Assembly (NCBI RefSeq): GCF_000381265.1 | Contig: NZ_KB906289.1 | Coordinates: 1-34,525, forward strand | DNA: 34,525 nucleotides | From: Curvibacter lanceolatus ATCC 14669 | GTDB taxonomy: Bacteria; Pseudomonadota; Gammaproteobacteria; Burkholderiales; Burkholderiaceae_C | Direction: 5' to 3' | In this document: positions 15,126 to 23,441 of the stretch, piece by piece | Numbering within the stretch: position 1 is the first letter of the stretch | Layout: the number at the start of each line of letters is the position of its first letter | The notes under the pieces: generated by a model | What the model was told of the DNA's origin: nothing | The model's input: the letters and a program-made list of their open reading frames with translations, nothing else | Databases searched by the model: none | Position numbers and translations under genes: made by a program

Positions 15126-16214
15126 TTGAAAGTGCAATCCCTCCGGTCAGCGGCCCTGCCGTCGCTAGCTCTGTCACTGATTTGCAGCAGCGCCTGCGCT
15201 CAAAGCAATGTCACCCTCTATGGCATCTTGGACATTGGCATGTCCCACGCGAGTGACGTGGGTGGCGGTAGCCAAAACCTTGTCGACAGCGGCGTGATGC
15301 AAGGCAGCCGACTCGGCTTCAAGGGCGCCGAAGATTTGGGTGGTGGCTTGTCGGCTTTATTTGTTCTGGAGCAAGGCCTGGTACTGAACTCCGGGGCCCT
15401 GGGCCAGGGTGGGCTGGCCTTTGGCCGCCAAAGCTGGGTGGGCCTGTCGGACCGCAGTCTCGGCACCCTGAGCCTGGGACGACAATACGACTTCATGTGG
15501 GACTCGCTGGTACCGTTCACCAATGCCACCTTGCTCGGCGGCGGCTACGTGAACAACCCGCTCGACAACGACCGCACCGCAGGTCAACGCCTGAATAATT
15601 CCATCAAGTACACCAGCCCCAAGTGGAGCGGCTTCTCCTTCGGCGCCATGTTCGCCCCCTCGCAAACCCCTGGGACGTCGCAGGGCTCGAGCCCATCGCG
15701 CAGCGTCGGTGCCAACTACACCCAAGGCAACCTGAGCTTGGGTACGGCATACACCCAAGTCGATGGTGCGACCCTCAATGTGCAATCGCTAGTGGGCTCC
15801 AGTCAGGCCTACACTCTCGGCGGGAAGCGTAACAGTGTGGCCGGTATGGGTGGTAGCTACCGCCTCAATGAGCAGTTCCTGCTGCACGGAATGGTCACCC
15901 GGTCCGAATTCGAGGGCAACACCAGCAGCGCCAATGGAACGTTCAAGAACTACTTTGGCGGCGTCGTTTATCAGCCGACGTCGTTCTGGAAGCTCGGGGT
16001 GGACCTGAACAACACCAAGCTGCTGAATGCAAGCTACAAGCAAGTGGCCTTGACAGCGGACTACCGCCTGTCCAAGCGCACCGACGTCTATGCGCAGGTA
16101 GTCACGCAGCGAGCCGATGGTGCCGCTAATGCCAAGGCCAATATATTCATCCTGGGCGGCGCCTCAGGGCGAGACCAAAGCGTTGTGCGGTTTGGCCTGA
16201 GGCACTCATTCTGA
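15126..16214 (+). CDS. Gram-negative porin (general/aromatic-acid uptake)
   Basis: This 362-residue outer-membrane barrel begins with a signal peptide (SLRSAALPSLALSLICSSACA) followed by QSNVTLYGILDIGM, the typical start of Burkholderiales porins. It shows GSRLGFKGAEDLGGGL and ends in RHSF with the terminal Phe needed for barrel assembly. I chose a TTG start at 15126 because AAGGAG lies seven bases before it; no ATG gives a sensible signal peptide. Position and operators suggest it admits the substrate of the catabolic genes. A strong terminator follows. Confidence 0.92.
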   Translation: MKVQSLRSAALPSLALSLICSSACAQSNVTLYGILDIGMSHASDVGGGSQNLVDSGVMQGSRLGFKGAEDLGGGLSALFVLEQGLVLNSGALGQGGLAFGRQSWVGLSDRSLGTLSLGRQYDFMWDSLVPFTNATLLGGGYVNNPLDNDRTAGQRLNNSIKYTSPKWSGFSFGAMFAPSQTPGTSQGSSPSRSVGANYTQGNLSLGTAYTQVDGATLNVQSLVGSSQAYTLGGKRNSVAGMGGSYRLNEQFLLHGMVTRSEFEGNTSSANGTFKNYFGGVVYQPTSFWKLGVDLNNTKLLNASYKQVALTADYRLSKRTDVYAQVVTQRADGAANAKANIFILGGASGRDQSVVRFGLRHSF

Positions 16215-16245
16215 GCATCGCCTTATTCATTGCTGTCTCCATTTG

Positions 16246-16271
16246 GGCGCCACTCAGGGCGCCTTTTTTTT
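16246..16271 (+). terminator. Rho-independent terminator after the porin
   Basis: Stem GGCGC / GCGCC (16246-16250 with 16259-16263), loop of eight, followed by eight T. Confidence 0.82.
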
Positions 16272-16622
16272 CTCTGCGTCATCGAAGCCTAAGTAGGCTT
16301 CCCACAGTTTTCCGTTTGGGACCCTCTTCGGTTTGCAGACTATCTCACAGCAAGCGATCCAACCCACCTGAACCAATCCTGCATCGCTGGCTGAGCGCTC
16401 GATTCCAAAATTTTTCAGTCACATATGACCTCCGTGAACCTAGACAAAAGTTCTTGATTCCGACGGTCTACTGACCACCTACGCGCCTTTGAAGCCCGGC
16501 TCACCCATAAGGTGACCGGGCTTTATGCCGTCTAGGCTTTGCCGCCTCCCACTCCGCTTCTCTCTTCAACTCAGGCCCCGTGTGCTCCCCGCACCGGGGC
16601 CTTTTCCATTTGGAGATCCCAC
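16272..16622 (+). other. Gene-free boundary region with two hairpins
   Basis: No gene is seen here. One hairpin (AAGCCCGG plus TCACC pairing with GGTGA plus CCGGGCTT, 16492-16523, one bulged C) is followed by a short T-rich stretch. A second (16573-16602, AGGCCCCG / CGGGGCCT with an inner GTGC/GCAC pair) ends in TTTT only 18 bases before the next gene's start. This is probably the left edge of the conserved mobile-element block; the second hairpin may act as an attenuator. Confidence 0.55.
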
Positions 16623-17111
16623 TTGAACACCCCGTCAACGTCCCCTGCCCCCAGCAACTCGCAGATCAACGCGTACGCCCGCCCTCCCCTGGTCTCCCAG
16701 GCCTTGGCGCTACTCGCCGGAGAAATCCTCCAGTCCTGCTATCTCAGCAGCCCAGTCGCAGTTCGCGACTACCTGCAACTCCTCCTCGCCGACAAACCCC
16801 ACGAGATTTTCGTGGTGGTCTTTCTAGATTCCCAACACCAGGTGCTCGACGTCCTAGAAATGTTCCGAGGCTCTCTGACCCAGACCTCGGTTTACCCCCG
16901 AGAAATCGTCATCGAGAGCCTGGCCAGAAATGCCGCCGCAGTCATCCTGGCTCACAACCACCCCAGCGGTTGGGCTGAAGCATCTAGCGCCGATCGGGCA
17001 CTGACCGCCGCCCTGCAAACAGCCCTGTCGCTGGTTGATGTCCGTGTCCTGGATCACTTCATCGTGACCCGAACCCGAGCACTGAGCTTTGCAGAGCAGG
17101 GACTACTTTGA
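16623..17111 (+). CDS. RadC-like JAB-domain protein
   Basis: The 162-residue protein carries the JAB/MPN+ metalloprotease-like signature HxHx7Sx2D: H111, H113, S121 and D124, with E61 upstream ([10 protein letters not shown]). RadC-type proteins are common on ICEs and plasmids; their precise activity is unsettled and the old repair assignment is doubtful. The start is set at TTG (16623) after GGAGAT. A longer reading from 16539 would pass through the hairpin at 16573-16602. It lacks the N-terminal helix-hairpin-helix part of chromosomal RadC, as mobile-element versions often do. Confidence 0.88.
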   Translation: MNTPSTSPAPSNSQINAYARPPLVSQALALLAGEILQSCYLSSPVAVRDYLQLLLADKPHEIFVVVFLDSQHQVLDVLEMFRGSLTQTSVYPREIVIESLARNAAAVILAHNHPSGWAEASSADRALTAALQTALSLVDVRVLDHFIVTRTRALSFAEQGLL

Positions 17112-17188
17112 AGCCCACTGGCATTTCTGGCTCTGCGCCCACTTTCGTTTCCCTTTCCCCTTCAATCCACTTCCTGGAGATCTATTCC

Positions 17189-17509
17189 ATGGCTACCTGT
17201 CCTCATTGCAATTCCACCCATATCGAAACCCGCGACATCGGCAAGACCACCGGTGGTGTCCTGGGCACTGCTGCCGGAGCCGCCAGTGGCGCGGCCGGTG
17301 CTTGGCGTGGCGCCAAGGCTGGCGCTGTGGTCGGTGCATTTGCCGGTCCCGCCGGATCTGCTGTCGGCACCGTGGCCGGTGCCCTGCTGGGTGCCCTGTT
17401 CGGTGGTGCCCTCGGCTGTGAAGTCGGCACCGCCGTCGGTTCCCACGTCGATCAGAACCTGCTCGACAACCTCAAGTGCCGCGACTGCGGTCACACCTTC
17501 TCGGCTTGA
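17189..17509 (+). CDS. Small glycine-zipper protein flanked by CxxC zinc-ribbon halves
   Basis: This 106-residue protein begins MATCPHCNSTHIETRD and ends LKCRDCGHTFSA. The two CxxC pairs look like halves of one zinc ribbon. Between them are about 65 residues rich in Gly and Ala with GxxxG repeats (residues about 20-85), a pattern that can form membrane-embedded glycine zippers. The start ATG follows CTGGAGATCTATTCC. The function is unknown. It stands between radC-like and DUF932 genes in the mobile-element block. Confidence 0.75.
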   Translation: MATCPHCNSTHIETRDIGKTTGGVLGTAAGAASGAAGAWRGAKAGAVVGAFAGPAGSAVGTVAGALLGALFGGALGCEVGTAVGSHVDQNLLDNLKCRDCGHTFSA

Positions 17510-17614
17510 AGCGCTGCTTCTGCTGAGACCGAGTCCGCTCCTTTTCCCTTTTCCCCATTTCGTTTCTGTTTCCTCTTTCACGTCCTGATTTCATTCATTC
17601 GAAAGGAATTCCCC

Positions 17615-18583
17615 ATGGCTCACCTGCTTCAATCCATGGCTTACGTCGGCGCCGCGCCCTGGCATGATCTGGGCAACGCACTGCCTCCCAAGCAATCCAT
17701 CGAGGTCTGGGCCCAACAGGCTGGCATGGACTGGTCGATCTGCTCCACCCCGGTTCGCTACCTGGCGGATCAGGTCGGAGCTCTCGGCTCCATCATGTCG
17801 TTTGAGGACCAGAAGGTTCTCTACCGATCCGACACCAAGGCCGCCCTGGCCGTGGTCGGCAACCGCTACCAGGTCGTTCAACCAAAGGAGGTCCTGGAGT
17901 TCTACCGGGACCTGACCGAGGTCTCTGGCTTCGAGCTGGAAACCGCCGGCGTCTTGAAGGAAGGTCGCAAGTTCTGGGCGTTGGCCAAGACGGGCAAATC
18001 AACGGCCCTGAAGGGCTCCGATGTGGTCAACGGCTACCTGCTGTTGGCCACCTCCTGCGACGGCACCTTGGCCACGACAGCCACCCCGACCACGATTCGG
18101 GTGGTTTGCAACAACACCCTCACCATTGCACTGAACGGCGCCACCAACGCAATCAAGGTGCCCCACAGCACGAGCTTTGACGCGCAAGCGGTCAAGAAGC
18201 AACTCGGCATTGCCGTGTCGCAGTGGGACAGCTTCATGTACCGCATGAAGACGCTCTCCGAGCGCAAGGTGAAGACCCACGAGTCCATGAACTACTTCCT
18301 GAAGGTGCTTTGCAACACGGATGGGCACACCGATCCAAGCGGTGGCTTGATCAACGAACGCGCATTGAAGAAGGTTCAGGCCCTGTACGACGGTCAAGGC
18401 CGCGGTGCTGAGTTGGCTGCAGCCCAGGGCACGGCCTGGGGTTTGCTCAATGCCGTGACTGAGTTCGTGGACCACGAGCGCCGAGCCCGGTCTCAGGAGT
18501 ACCGCCTGGACAGTGCCTGGTTTGGCCAGGGGGCCAACCTCAAACAGCGGGCGCTGGATCAGGCACTGCAGTTGGTCTCATGA
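17615..18583 (+). CDS. DUF932 phage/plasmid-like protein
   Basis: This 322-residue protein matches the DUF932 (phage/plasmid-like, TIGR03299) pattern: GAAPWHDLGNALP near the start, LYRSDTKAALAVVGNRYQVVQPKEVLEF, and FWALAKTG followed by a long middle part with TTIRVVCNNTL. The family is frequent on plasmids, phages and ICEs, often next to recombination genes; its biochemical role is not established. The start follows GAAAGGAA and a long pyrimidine-rich leader. Confidence 0.88.
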   Translation: MAHLLQSMAYVGAAPWHDLGNALPPKQSIEVWAQQAGMDWSICSTPVRYLADQVGALGSIMSFEDQKVLYRSDTKAALAVVGNRYQVVQPKEVLEFYRDLTEVSGFELETAGVLKEGRKFWALAKTGKSTALKGSDVVNGYLLLATSCDGTLATTATPTTIRVVCNNTLTIALNGATNAIKVPHSTSFDAQAVKKQLGIAVSQWDSFMYRMKTLSERKVKTHESMNYFLKVLCNTDGHTDPSGGLINERALKKVQALYDGQGRGAELAAAQGTAWGLLNAVTEFVDHERRARSQEYRLDSAWFGQGANLKQRALDQALQLVS

Positions 18584-18638
18584 GTCGGAGTTCGATTCCG
18601 CTTTTCCCTTCCGATTCCTCAACCCTGCCTTCGACGGC

Positions 18639-18674
18639 AAAGCCCCGGCCCCTTTGATGGGACCGGGGCTTTTT
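18639..18674 (+). terminator. Terminator-like hairpin between DUF932 and exonuclease genes
   Basis: A 10-bp stem (AAAGCCCCGG / CCGGGGCTTT) with additional C/G pairing near the loop runs into five T. Confidence 0.8.
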
Positions 18675-18756
18675 GCTTTCTGGGGTGGGGTTGCTGGTCG
18701 GTCTTTGTTCTTTCTTCGTTCTTTGTCTTTCCTTTCAACCTACTTTGGAGATTTCC

Positions 18757-19761
18757 ATGGCGACATCGCATGCATTGGTGAACAAGCCTGTTCGCCCTCG
18801 TCCCGCCTTGAAGCTCATCAAGACGGCCGACCTCAACCGGGATCAATGGCTGGCCGTTCGCCAGCGTGGCATCGGCAGCTCCGACGCTGGGGCTGCTGTC
18901 GGACTCAACCCCTATCAATCTCAGCTCGAACTCTGGATGGTCAAAACCGGGCGTGGAAGCGCCCTGCCCTTTGATGATCCCAACGACGAGAGCAGCCCCA
19001 TGTACTGGGGAACCCTTCTGGAGCCTATCGTGGCGGCCCACTACACCAAGCGCACCGGCAACCGGGTTCGCAAGGTGAATGCCGTTTTGCAGCATCCGGA
19101 ACACCCCTGGATGTTGGCCAACCTCGATCGCGAGGTCGTAGGGACCCCCGGGGTGCAAATCCTGGAGTGCAAAACAGCCGGCATCAACGGCGCCCGTCTG
19201 TGGAAACACGGGGTGCCCGAGTACATCCAGCTTCAGGTCATGCACCAGCTCGCGGTGACCGGCAAGCAGGCCGCTGACGTGGCGGTTCTGATCTGCGGCC
19301 AGGAACTTCAGGTGCATCGCATCGAGCGTGATGAAACCATGATCGTCCAACTCATTGAGTTGGAGCGTCAGTTCTGGACTTTGGTCGAGGAGGACAAACA
19401 ACCCTCGGCTGATGGATCGGACTCCGCTGATCTGGCGCTTCGCTGCCTGTACCCCCGGGATTCCGGAGCCACCTTGGACCTCTCTGGTGACCTGGAGATG
19501 TCAGGGGTGTTCTCGGACCTGGTGGCGGTGCGTGAAGTACTGGCCACCAACACCACCTTGGAGGCTCAGTTGAAACAACGCATTCAGCAGCGCATGGGAG
19601 ATGCCTCCCGCGTGGTATTTGAAGGCGGGGACATCAGCTGGAAGCGCAGCAAGGACGGCAAGGGCCTGGACACGGAGAGGTTGCTCAAAGACCAACCCGA
19701 CCTGGCAGAGCGCTATGCCCTGACCAAGCCTGGATCTCGACGGTTCTTGGTCAACAGCTGA
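18757..19761 (+). CDS. YqaJ-family (lambda exonuclease-like) recombinase
   Basis: The 334-residue protein carries the YqaJ nuclease motifs: RGIGSSDAGAAVGLNPY (about 38-53), LLEPIVAAHY with E89, D124 in ANLDREV, E137 and K139 in ILECKT, and YIQLQVMHQLAVTG. These enzymes digest one strand of duplex ends to feed single-strand annealing. The ATG at 18757 follows GGAGATTTCC. A partner annealing protein (RecT/Bet) is not seen in the window, though the next gene product or an unrecognised one might do this job. Confidence 0.92.
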   Translation: MATSHALVNKPVRPRPALKLIKTADLNRDQWLAVRQRGIGSSDAGAAVGLNPYQSQLELWMVKTGRGSALPFDDPNDESSPMYWGTLLEPIVAAHYTKRTGNRVRKVNAVLQHPEHPWMLANLDREVVGTPGVQILECKTAGINGARLWKHGVPEYIQLQVMHQLAVTGKQAADVAVLICGQELQVHRIERDETMIVQLIELERQFWTLVEEDKQPSADGSDSADLALRCLYPRDSGATLDLSGDLEMSGVFSDLVAVREVLATNTTLEAQLKQRIQQRMGDASRVVFEGGDISWKRSKDGKGLDTERLLKDQPDLAERYALTKPGSRRFLVNS

Positions 19762-19781
19762 ACGGTGCCAACAGCACAAAG

Positions 19782-19810
19782 GCCTGCCCAGCGGCAGGTC
19801 TTGTTTATTT
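19782..19810 (+). terminator. Terminator-like hairpin after the exonuclease gene
   Basis: Stem CCTGCC / GGCAGG (19783-19788 with 19793-19798, loop CAGC) followed by a T-rich stretch (TCTTGTTTATTT). Confidence 0.6.
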
Positions 19811-19852
19811 CCACCTCCGAACTTCGGAACTCAAATTTGAAAGGAGCACACC

Positions 19853-20905
19853 ATGCTCAAAGGACTGGCATTGACGCCGCCCATCATTGGCCGCATCTCC
19901 ATCGGGCGTGTCGTGGAGAAGGACGGCAAGCGTCTTCCTGCCAAGGATGACGAATTCACCATTACCAGCCAGGTGCAAATGCGCGGGAGCTGGGTCAACC
20001 ATCCCTTGGATGAAGCGCTGCGCAAGAACAAAGGCAAAGCTGAATCCGAGGAACCCAAAGAAGGCGGTTCCACCGGCAGCACCAAACTCAGGAGCATTCC
20101 CGTTCGCTTGCTGTTTGACGACCCGGACTTGAACCTCCGGGCTCAGTACACCTTGTTTGACCGGGTGTCTGGCCGGCCGGTGTGCATTGGCAACGGGGAA
20201 ACCTGCCGTCGCGCGATATCCAGCGGGGTTCAATCGTTGCCCTGCCCCTCGCCTGAATCATGCGAATGGAATGGCGACCGGGGGTGCAAGCCCTTTGGGC
20301 GCCTGAATGTTCGCATTGACGTGGAAGATCAAGAGGGCGATCCCCACCATGATGAATTGGGCAGCTTTGTGTTCCGGACCACGGGTTTCAACAGCATTCG
20401 AACGCTGGCAGCACGATTGAAATACTTTCAGGCGATCTCGGGTGGGGTGTTGTCGACGATGCCTTTGGAGCTTCGGCTTCGGGGCAAGTCGACCACGCTG
20501 TCCCGGCGTGCTGCAATTTACTACGTCGATCTGACCGTGAGGTCGGGGATGACGGCCAATGAGGCGGTGTTGGAGGCCAAGAGCGCATGGGAGCGCAGGC
20601 AAGCCACTGGATTTGACCAGGTGGCACTCGACGCTGCTGCGCGCGAAGGGCTGAGCCTGGGGGCGTTCGAAGAGTCTGAGGAGGATGGCCCGGCCGTCGT
20701 GGAGGAGTTTTTCGCCCCGACGCAGGATGAGCCTCCGGATCAACCTCGGAATGAACCTCAGGTTGACCAAGCCGAACACCTGACACCCGGACAGGATCAA
20801 CACGCCGGGCGCCCTGCTCGTTCAACCCTGGCAGCCAAGCTGGGACGACGCTTGGAGCGCAGCCAGTCCACGCAAGCCAATCTGGTTCAACAGGCCTCAG
20901 CCTGA
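19853..20905 (+). CDS. Metal-binding/recombination-directionality-factor-like protein
   Basis: This 350-residue protein starts GRISIGRVVEKDGKRLPAKDDEFTITSQ, a pattern like phage gp3-type recombination directionality factors and the mobile-element proteins annotated 'hydrolase or metal-binding protein'. Residues about 120-150 hold a cluster of five cysteines (GRPVCIGNG...TCRRA...LPCPSPESCEWNGDRGC) that could bind metal. The C-terminal 70 residues are acidic and Pro/Gln-rich, probably disordered. AAAGGAG precedes the ATG by six bases. Its role is inferred: control of excision or replication-recombination of the element. Confidence 0.65.
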   Translation: MLKGLALTPPIIGRISIGRVVEKDGKRLPAKDDEFTITSQVQMRGSWVNHPLDEALRKNKGKAESEEPKEGGSTGSTKLRSIPVRLLFDDPDLNLRAQYTLFDRVSGRPVCIGNGETCRRAISSGVQSLPCPSPESCEWNGDRGCKPFGRLNVRIDVEDQEGDPHHDELGSFVFRTTGFNSIRTLAARLKYFQAISGGVLSTMPLELRLRGKSTTLSRRAAIYYVDLTVRSGMTANEAVLEAKSAWERRQATGFDQVALDAAAREGLSLGAFEESEEDGPAVVEEFFAPTQDEPPDQPRNEPQVDQAEHLTPGQDQHAGRPARSTLAAKLGRRLERSQSTQANLVQQASA

Positions 20906-21170
20906 TCACAAACGGGGTCAGCGACGAATCGGCTCGCTGATCTGGGATTTTCTTAACGCCTGCTGGAGCTTCGGCTTCGACACGAGCAGCTCTTCTGGCT
21001 TTCTTCTCCCCCCTTTCCTTCAACTGGATTCTCTGAGGTCACTGGCCTTGGCTGTGCTTCGCTCACGCGAGGCACAGCCATGGGCGATTGACGGATGAAG
21101 GGGTCAGTAACGGGTAGGAGCAGGAAGGTACGAAGCTCGGCAGCAGGCATTCACATGGAGTCATCACATC
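20906..21170 (+). other. Gene-free stretch with pyrimidine-rich leader and a 14-bp hairpin
   Basis: A tract of mostly C and T (about 20990-21022) resembles the leaders of the preceding genes but is not directly followed by one. At 21049-21080 a 14-bp stem (TGGCTGTGC... / ...GCACAGCCA, one G-T pair, loop TCAC) has no T-run, so it is not an obvious terminator. No protein is evident on either strand. Confidence 0.5.
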
Positions 21171-21524
21171 ATGGATATGTCGATCAACAATAACCAGGAC
21201 CATGCCGCCACCAAGCCGCGGATATCCACTTTGCCTCTTTTCAACTTGGGGCGGATCTTTGCAACACCTGGCGCTTTGCAGGTGCTGACCGCCATGCGGC
21301 TGTCCCCGCTTCGCCTGCTGGCAAGGCATGTGCGGGGGGATTGGGGGGATCTGGATGAGCACGACCGCGAGCAGAACCAACTGGCGGTACTGACAGGTCA
21401 GAGGGTGTTTTCTGCTTACGAGGTGGAAAGAACCATCGACGGCCAGGTCATGAAGCAGAAGTTCTGGGTCATCACGGAGGCGGATCGTTCCAACACGACG
21501 GTCTTGTTGCCCGATGAGTACTGA
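21171..21524 (+). CDS. Conserved mobile-element hypothetical protein
   Basis: This 117-residue protein shows LGRIFATPGALQVL, LLARHVRGDWGDLDEHDREQNQLAV, and a C-terminal FWVITEADRSNTTVLLPDEY. I recall this pattern from small plasmid and ICE proteins; no function is assigned to it. There is no signal peptide or membrane segment. Its last 11 bases overlap the start of the next gene. Confidence 0.72.
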   Translation: MDMSINNNQDHAATKPRISTLPLFNLGRIFATPGALQVLTAMRLSPLRLLARHVRGDWGDLDEHDREQNQLAVLTGQRVFSAYEVERTIDGQVMKQKFWVITEADRSNTTVLLPDEY

Positions 21525-22080
21525 GTCCGCGCCGCACCAGGTCGAGCACGTCTACTGTGCTGGGCTGAGGTTTGATGGAGCTCCGTGCTTTGAGGTTCGG
21601 GGTCTTGGGCCGACCCAGGATTCGAAAGGGTTCTGCCTTGTGACGCATCCGAAGGAGAGCAAGGATGGCGGCTTGGGGTGGTGTGAGCGATTGGCCACTT
21701 CACTGCTGGCTCGGCGTCCTGCTTCTCGCAGAGACTGGCAAGCCTTGGGTGTGGAGATCCAGCGTGGCCGAACAGTGTTGGACGCGGAGGCCATGACCAA
21801 CCTCATTCAAGGCGGCGGTGTCGCAATCATTCAGCTTCGGACTGAGGCCAAAGATTGGTGGTCCGTGATCTCGGGCATTGAGCTCAATCGGGTCACGGGA
21901 GTGGTGACGCACTTACTGTTGCTCGATTCGAGCCAGCCTCTGACTTGGGGATCTGGGTTCAATGCGCGACTGCCGGTGACGGTAGATGAGAACGCCAAAT
22001 ATCGGTGGCTCAGCATCGACGCGGGGGCACGATCAGTGATCGTTGTAGCGTGGTCGTCGATAGCGATCTCAACGTCTTAA
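21514..22080 (+). CDS. Hypothetical protein of the mobile-element block
   Basis: The 188-residue protein is not firmly recognised. Its second half (VAIIQLRTEAKDWWSVISGIELNRVTGVVTHLLLLDSSQPLTWGSGFNARLPV) recalls the fold of C39-like peptidase relatives found on conjugative elements, but a catalytic Cys/His pair cannot be placed, so no activity is proposed. The start (ATGAGTACTGA) overlaps the previous stop, implying coupling. Confidence 0.6.
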   Translation: MSTESAPHQVEHVYCAGLRFDGAPCFEVRGLGPTQDSKGFCLVTHPKESKDGGLGWCERLATSLLARRPASRRDWQALGVEIQRGRTVLDAEAMTNLIQGGGVAIIQLRTEAKDWWSVISGIELNRVTGVVTHLLLLDSSQPLTWGSGFNARLPVTVDENAKYRWLSIDAGARSVIVVAWSSIAISTS

Positions 22081-22091
22081 ATGCACTCAAA

Positions 22092-22140
22092 CACTCGACT
22101 CAGCTTTGGCTGGGTCGAGTGAGCAGGTATCTCTTTTTTT
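22092..22140 (+). terminator. Terminator-like hairpin closing the mobile-element operon
   Basis: A 13-bp stem (CACTCGACTCAGC with GCTGGGTCGAGTG, one G-T pair, loop TTTG, 22092-22121) is followed 12 bases later by seven T. Confidence 0.6.
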
Positions 22141-22418
22141 GCTTCGCAGACGTGTGCAGACGGGGGCCAGTCAGAACAGGTATCTTGCGTGGCATACGCC
22201 GTGAGCTGATCCTACTCGCACTGATCTGATGCCGGGTTGATGCCTAGCCTTCATATCGCTTAAGTCTGAAAAGTGTGTGACGTGTAATTCATGACCTCTT
22301 GCGCAATCCATTTTGTCATGTGCAAACATCCCGGGGCAAGGATTCATCAGGCCCACACACTCTTGCAAAGACTACTAGTTTTACTAGATTTTCTCGGGTG
22401 GCAGGCCAATAATCCAGC
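22141..22418. other. Gene-free junction between mobile-element block and signalling genes
   Basis: No coding sequence is seen. A small inverted repeat CTAGT-TTT-ACTAG (22375-22387) lies about 30 bases before the next start and could be a regulatory site; nothing else stands out. Confidence 0.4.
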
Positions 22419-23441
22419 ATGGATGATTTTCTTGATCGCCTTGTAGCCTCTGTCACGTCTGCCAGAACCCTTGAGGAGTTGACGCGTCCATTGCTGGAAA
22501 TGTTGCAGACCATCAGCGGGTTGGACTCGGCCTACCTCACCGTGATTGATCTGGATAGGGATGAGCAGCGAATCCTGTTTTCCCACAACACCCACACCAT
22601 GAACATACCGGAAGGTCTCGCTGTTTCATGGGGTGACACTCTTTGCAAGCGAGCGTTAGATGAGGGGCAGCCGTTCACATCCAACGTCTCTAAGTGCTGG
22701 GGCGACTCTGAAGCAGCAAAGGCTCTGGGCATTGAAACCTACGTCAGCACCCCAGTGCGCCTCGGAGACGAATCGCTTTTTGGAACCCTTTGCGCAGCCA
22801 GTACCCAAAGCCGACTGCCCAGTGCCGAGGTGGAGCGGGTGCTGGTGTTGTTCTCAACCTTGATTGGGCAGCACATCGAGCGAGAGCAGCTCTTGCGGCA
22901 GCTTGTGCTGGCCACTGAGCAACTTGCGCAACAAGCAAGGACGGACTCGTTGACTGGCTTACCGAACCGCCGTGCTTTATTGAGCGAGCTGACCAGAATG
23001 CTCGCTCATTGCAAGCGTGCTGGCTCTCATCTGCTCGTTGCCTACATTGATCTGGACGGCTTCAAGGCGATAAATGACACCTATGGGCATGAACTTGGTG
23101 ACACGTTCTTGATCGAGATTGCGGCGCGGTTGAAAGCAGGGTTACGAGGCGAGGATCTGGCCGCACGAATCGGCGGCGACGAATTCGTCGTGGTGGGCCT
23201 GGGGCCTTCTGAAGCGGCAGAAGCTGAGCGAGCTGGCGAGCAGTTTGCTGTGCGAATCTCTGACGCGACAAAAGGCCATTTTGCGCTCGGCAGCGACACG
23301 TTAGATTACCTCGGAGCCAGTGTGGGCTTGGCAGTCGTAGCGTCCTCTGCGGTATATGCTGAAAAGGCGCTTAGTCTGGCGGATACGGCCATGTATGAGC
23401 GCAAAAGACTTCGACGGATGCTGGTCGCAGAGCAGGGCTAA
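22419..23441 (+). CDS. GAF-GGDEF diguanylate cyclase
   Basis: This 340-residue protein has an N-terminal GAF sensor domain (about residues 10-160) and a C-terminal GGDEF domain (about 170-335). The active-site motif GGDEF is at 252-256. The inhibitory RxxD motif (RGED) lies five residues before it. It should make c-di-GMP from two GTP in the cytosol, with feedback inhibition; no membrane segment is present. The ligand of the GAF domain is unknown. It begins a block of signalling genes that looks unrelated to the recombination genes on its left. Confidence 0.93.
   Translation: MDDFLDRLVASVTSARTLEELTRPLLEMLQTISGLDSAYLTVIDLDRDEQRILFSHNTHTMNIPEGLAVSWGDTLCKRALDEGQPFTSNVSKCWGDSEAAKALGIETYVSTPVRLGDESLFGTLCAASTQSRLPSAEVERVLVLFSTLIGQHIEREQLLRQLVLATEQLAQQARTDSLTGLPNRRALLSELTRMLAHCKRAGSHLLVAYIDLDGFKAINDTYGHELGDTFLIEIAARLKAGLRGEDLAARIGGDEFVVVGLGPSEAAEAERAGEQFAVRISDATKGHFALGSDTLDYLGASVGLAVVASSAVYAEKALSLADTAMYERKRLRRMLVAEQG

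Noticed and set aside
14689-15129. 146-codon rightward frame before the porin
   Set aside because: It spans two operator copies, has no recognisable protein pattern and no good ribosome-binding site, and overlaps the porin start.
15357-15785. 142-codon leftward frame inside the porin
   Set aside because: Antisense shadow without any domain signal.
18588-18599. T-loop-like GAGTTCGATTCC that could suggest a tRNA or attachment site
   Set aside because: No acceptor stem, anticodon arm or second copy was found around it; it lies just after the DUF932 stop.
18619-19401. 260-codon leftward frame opposite the exonuclease
   Set aside because: Antisense shadow; the YqaJ motifs lie on the other strand.
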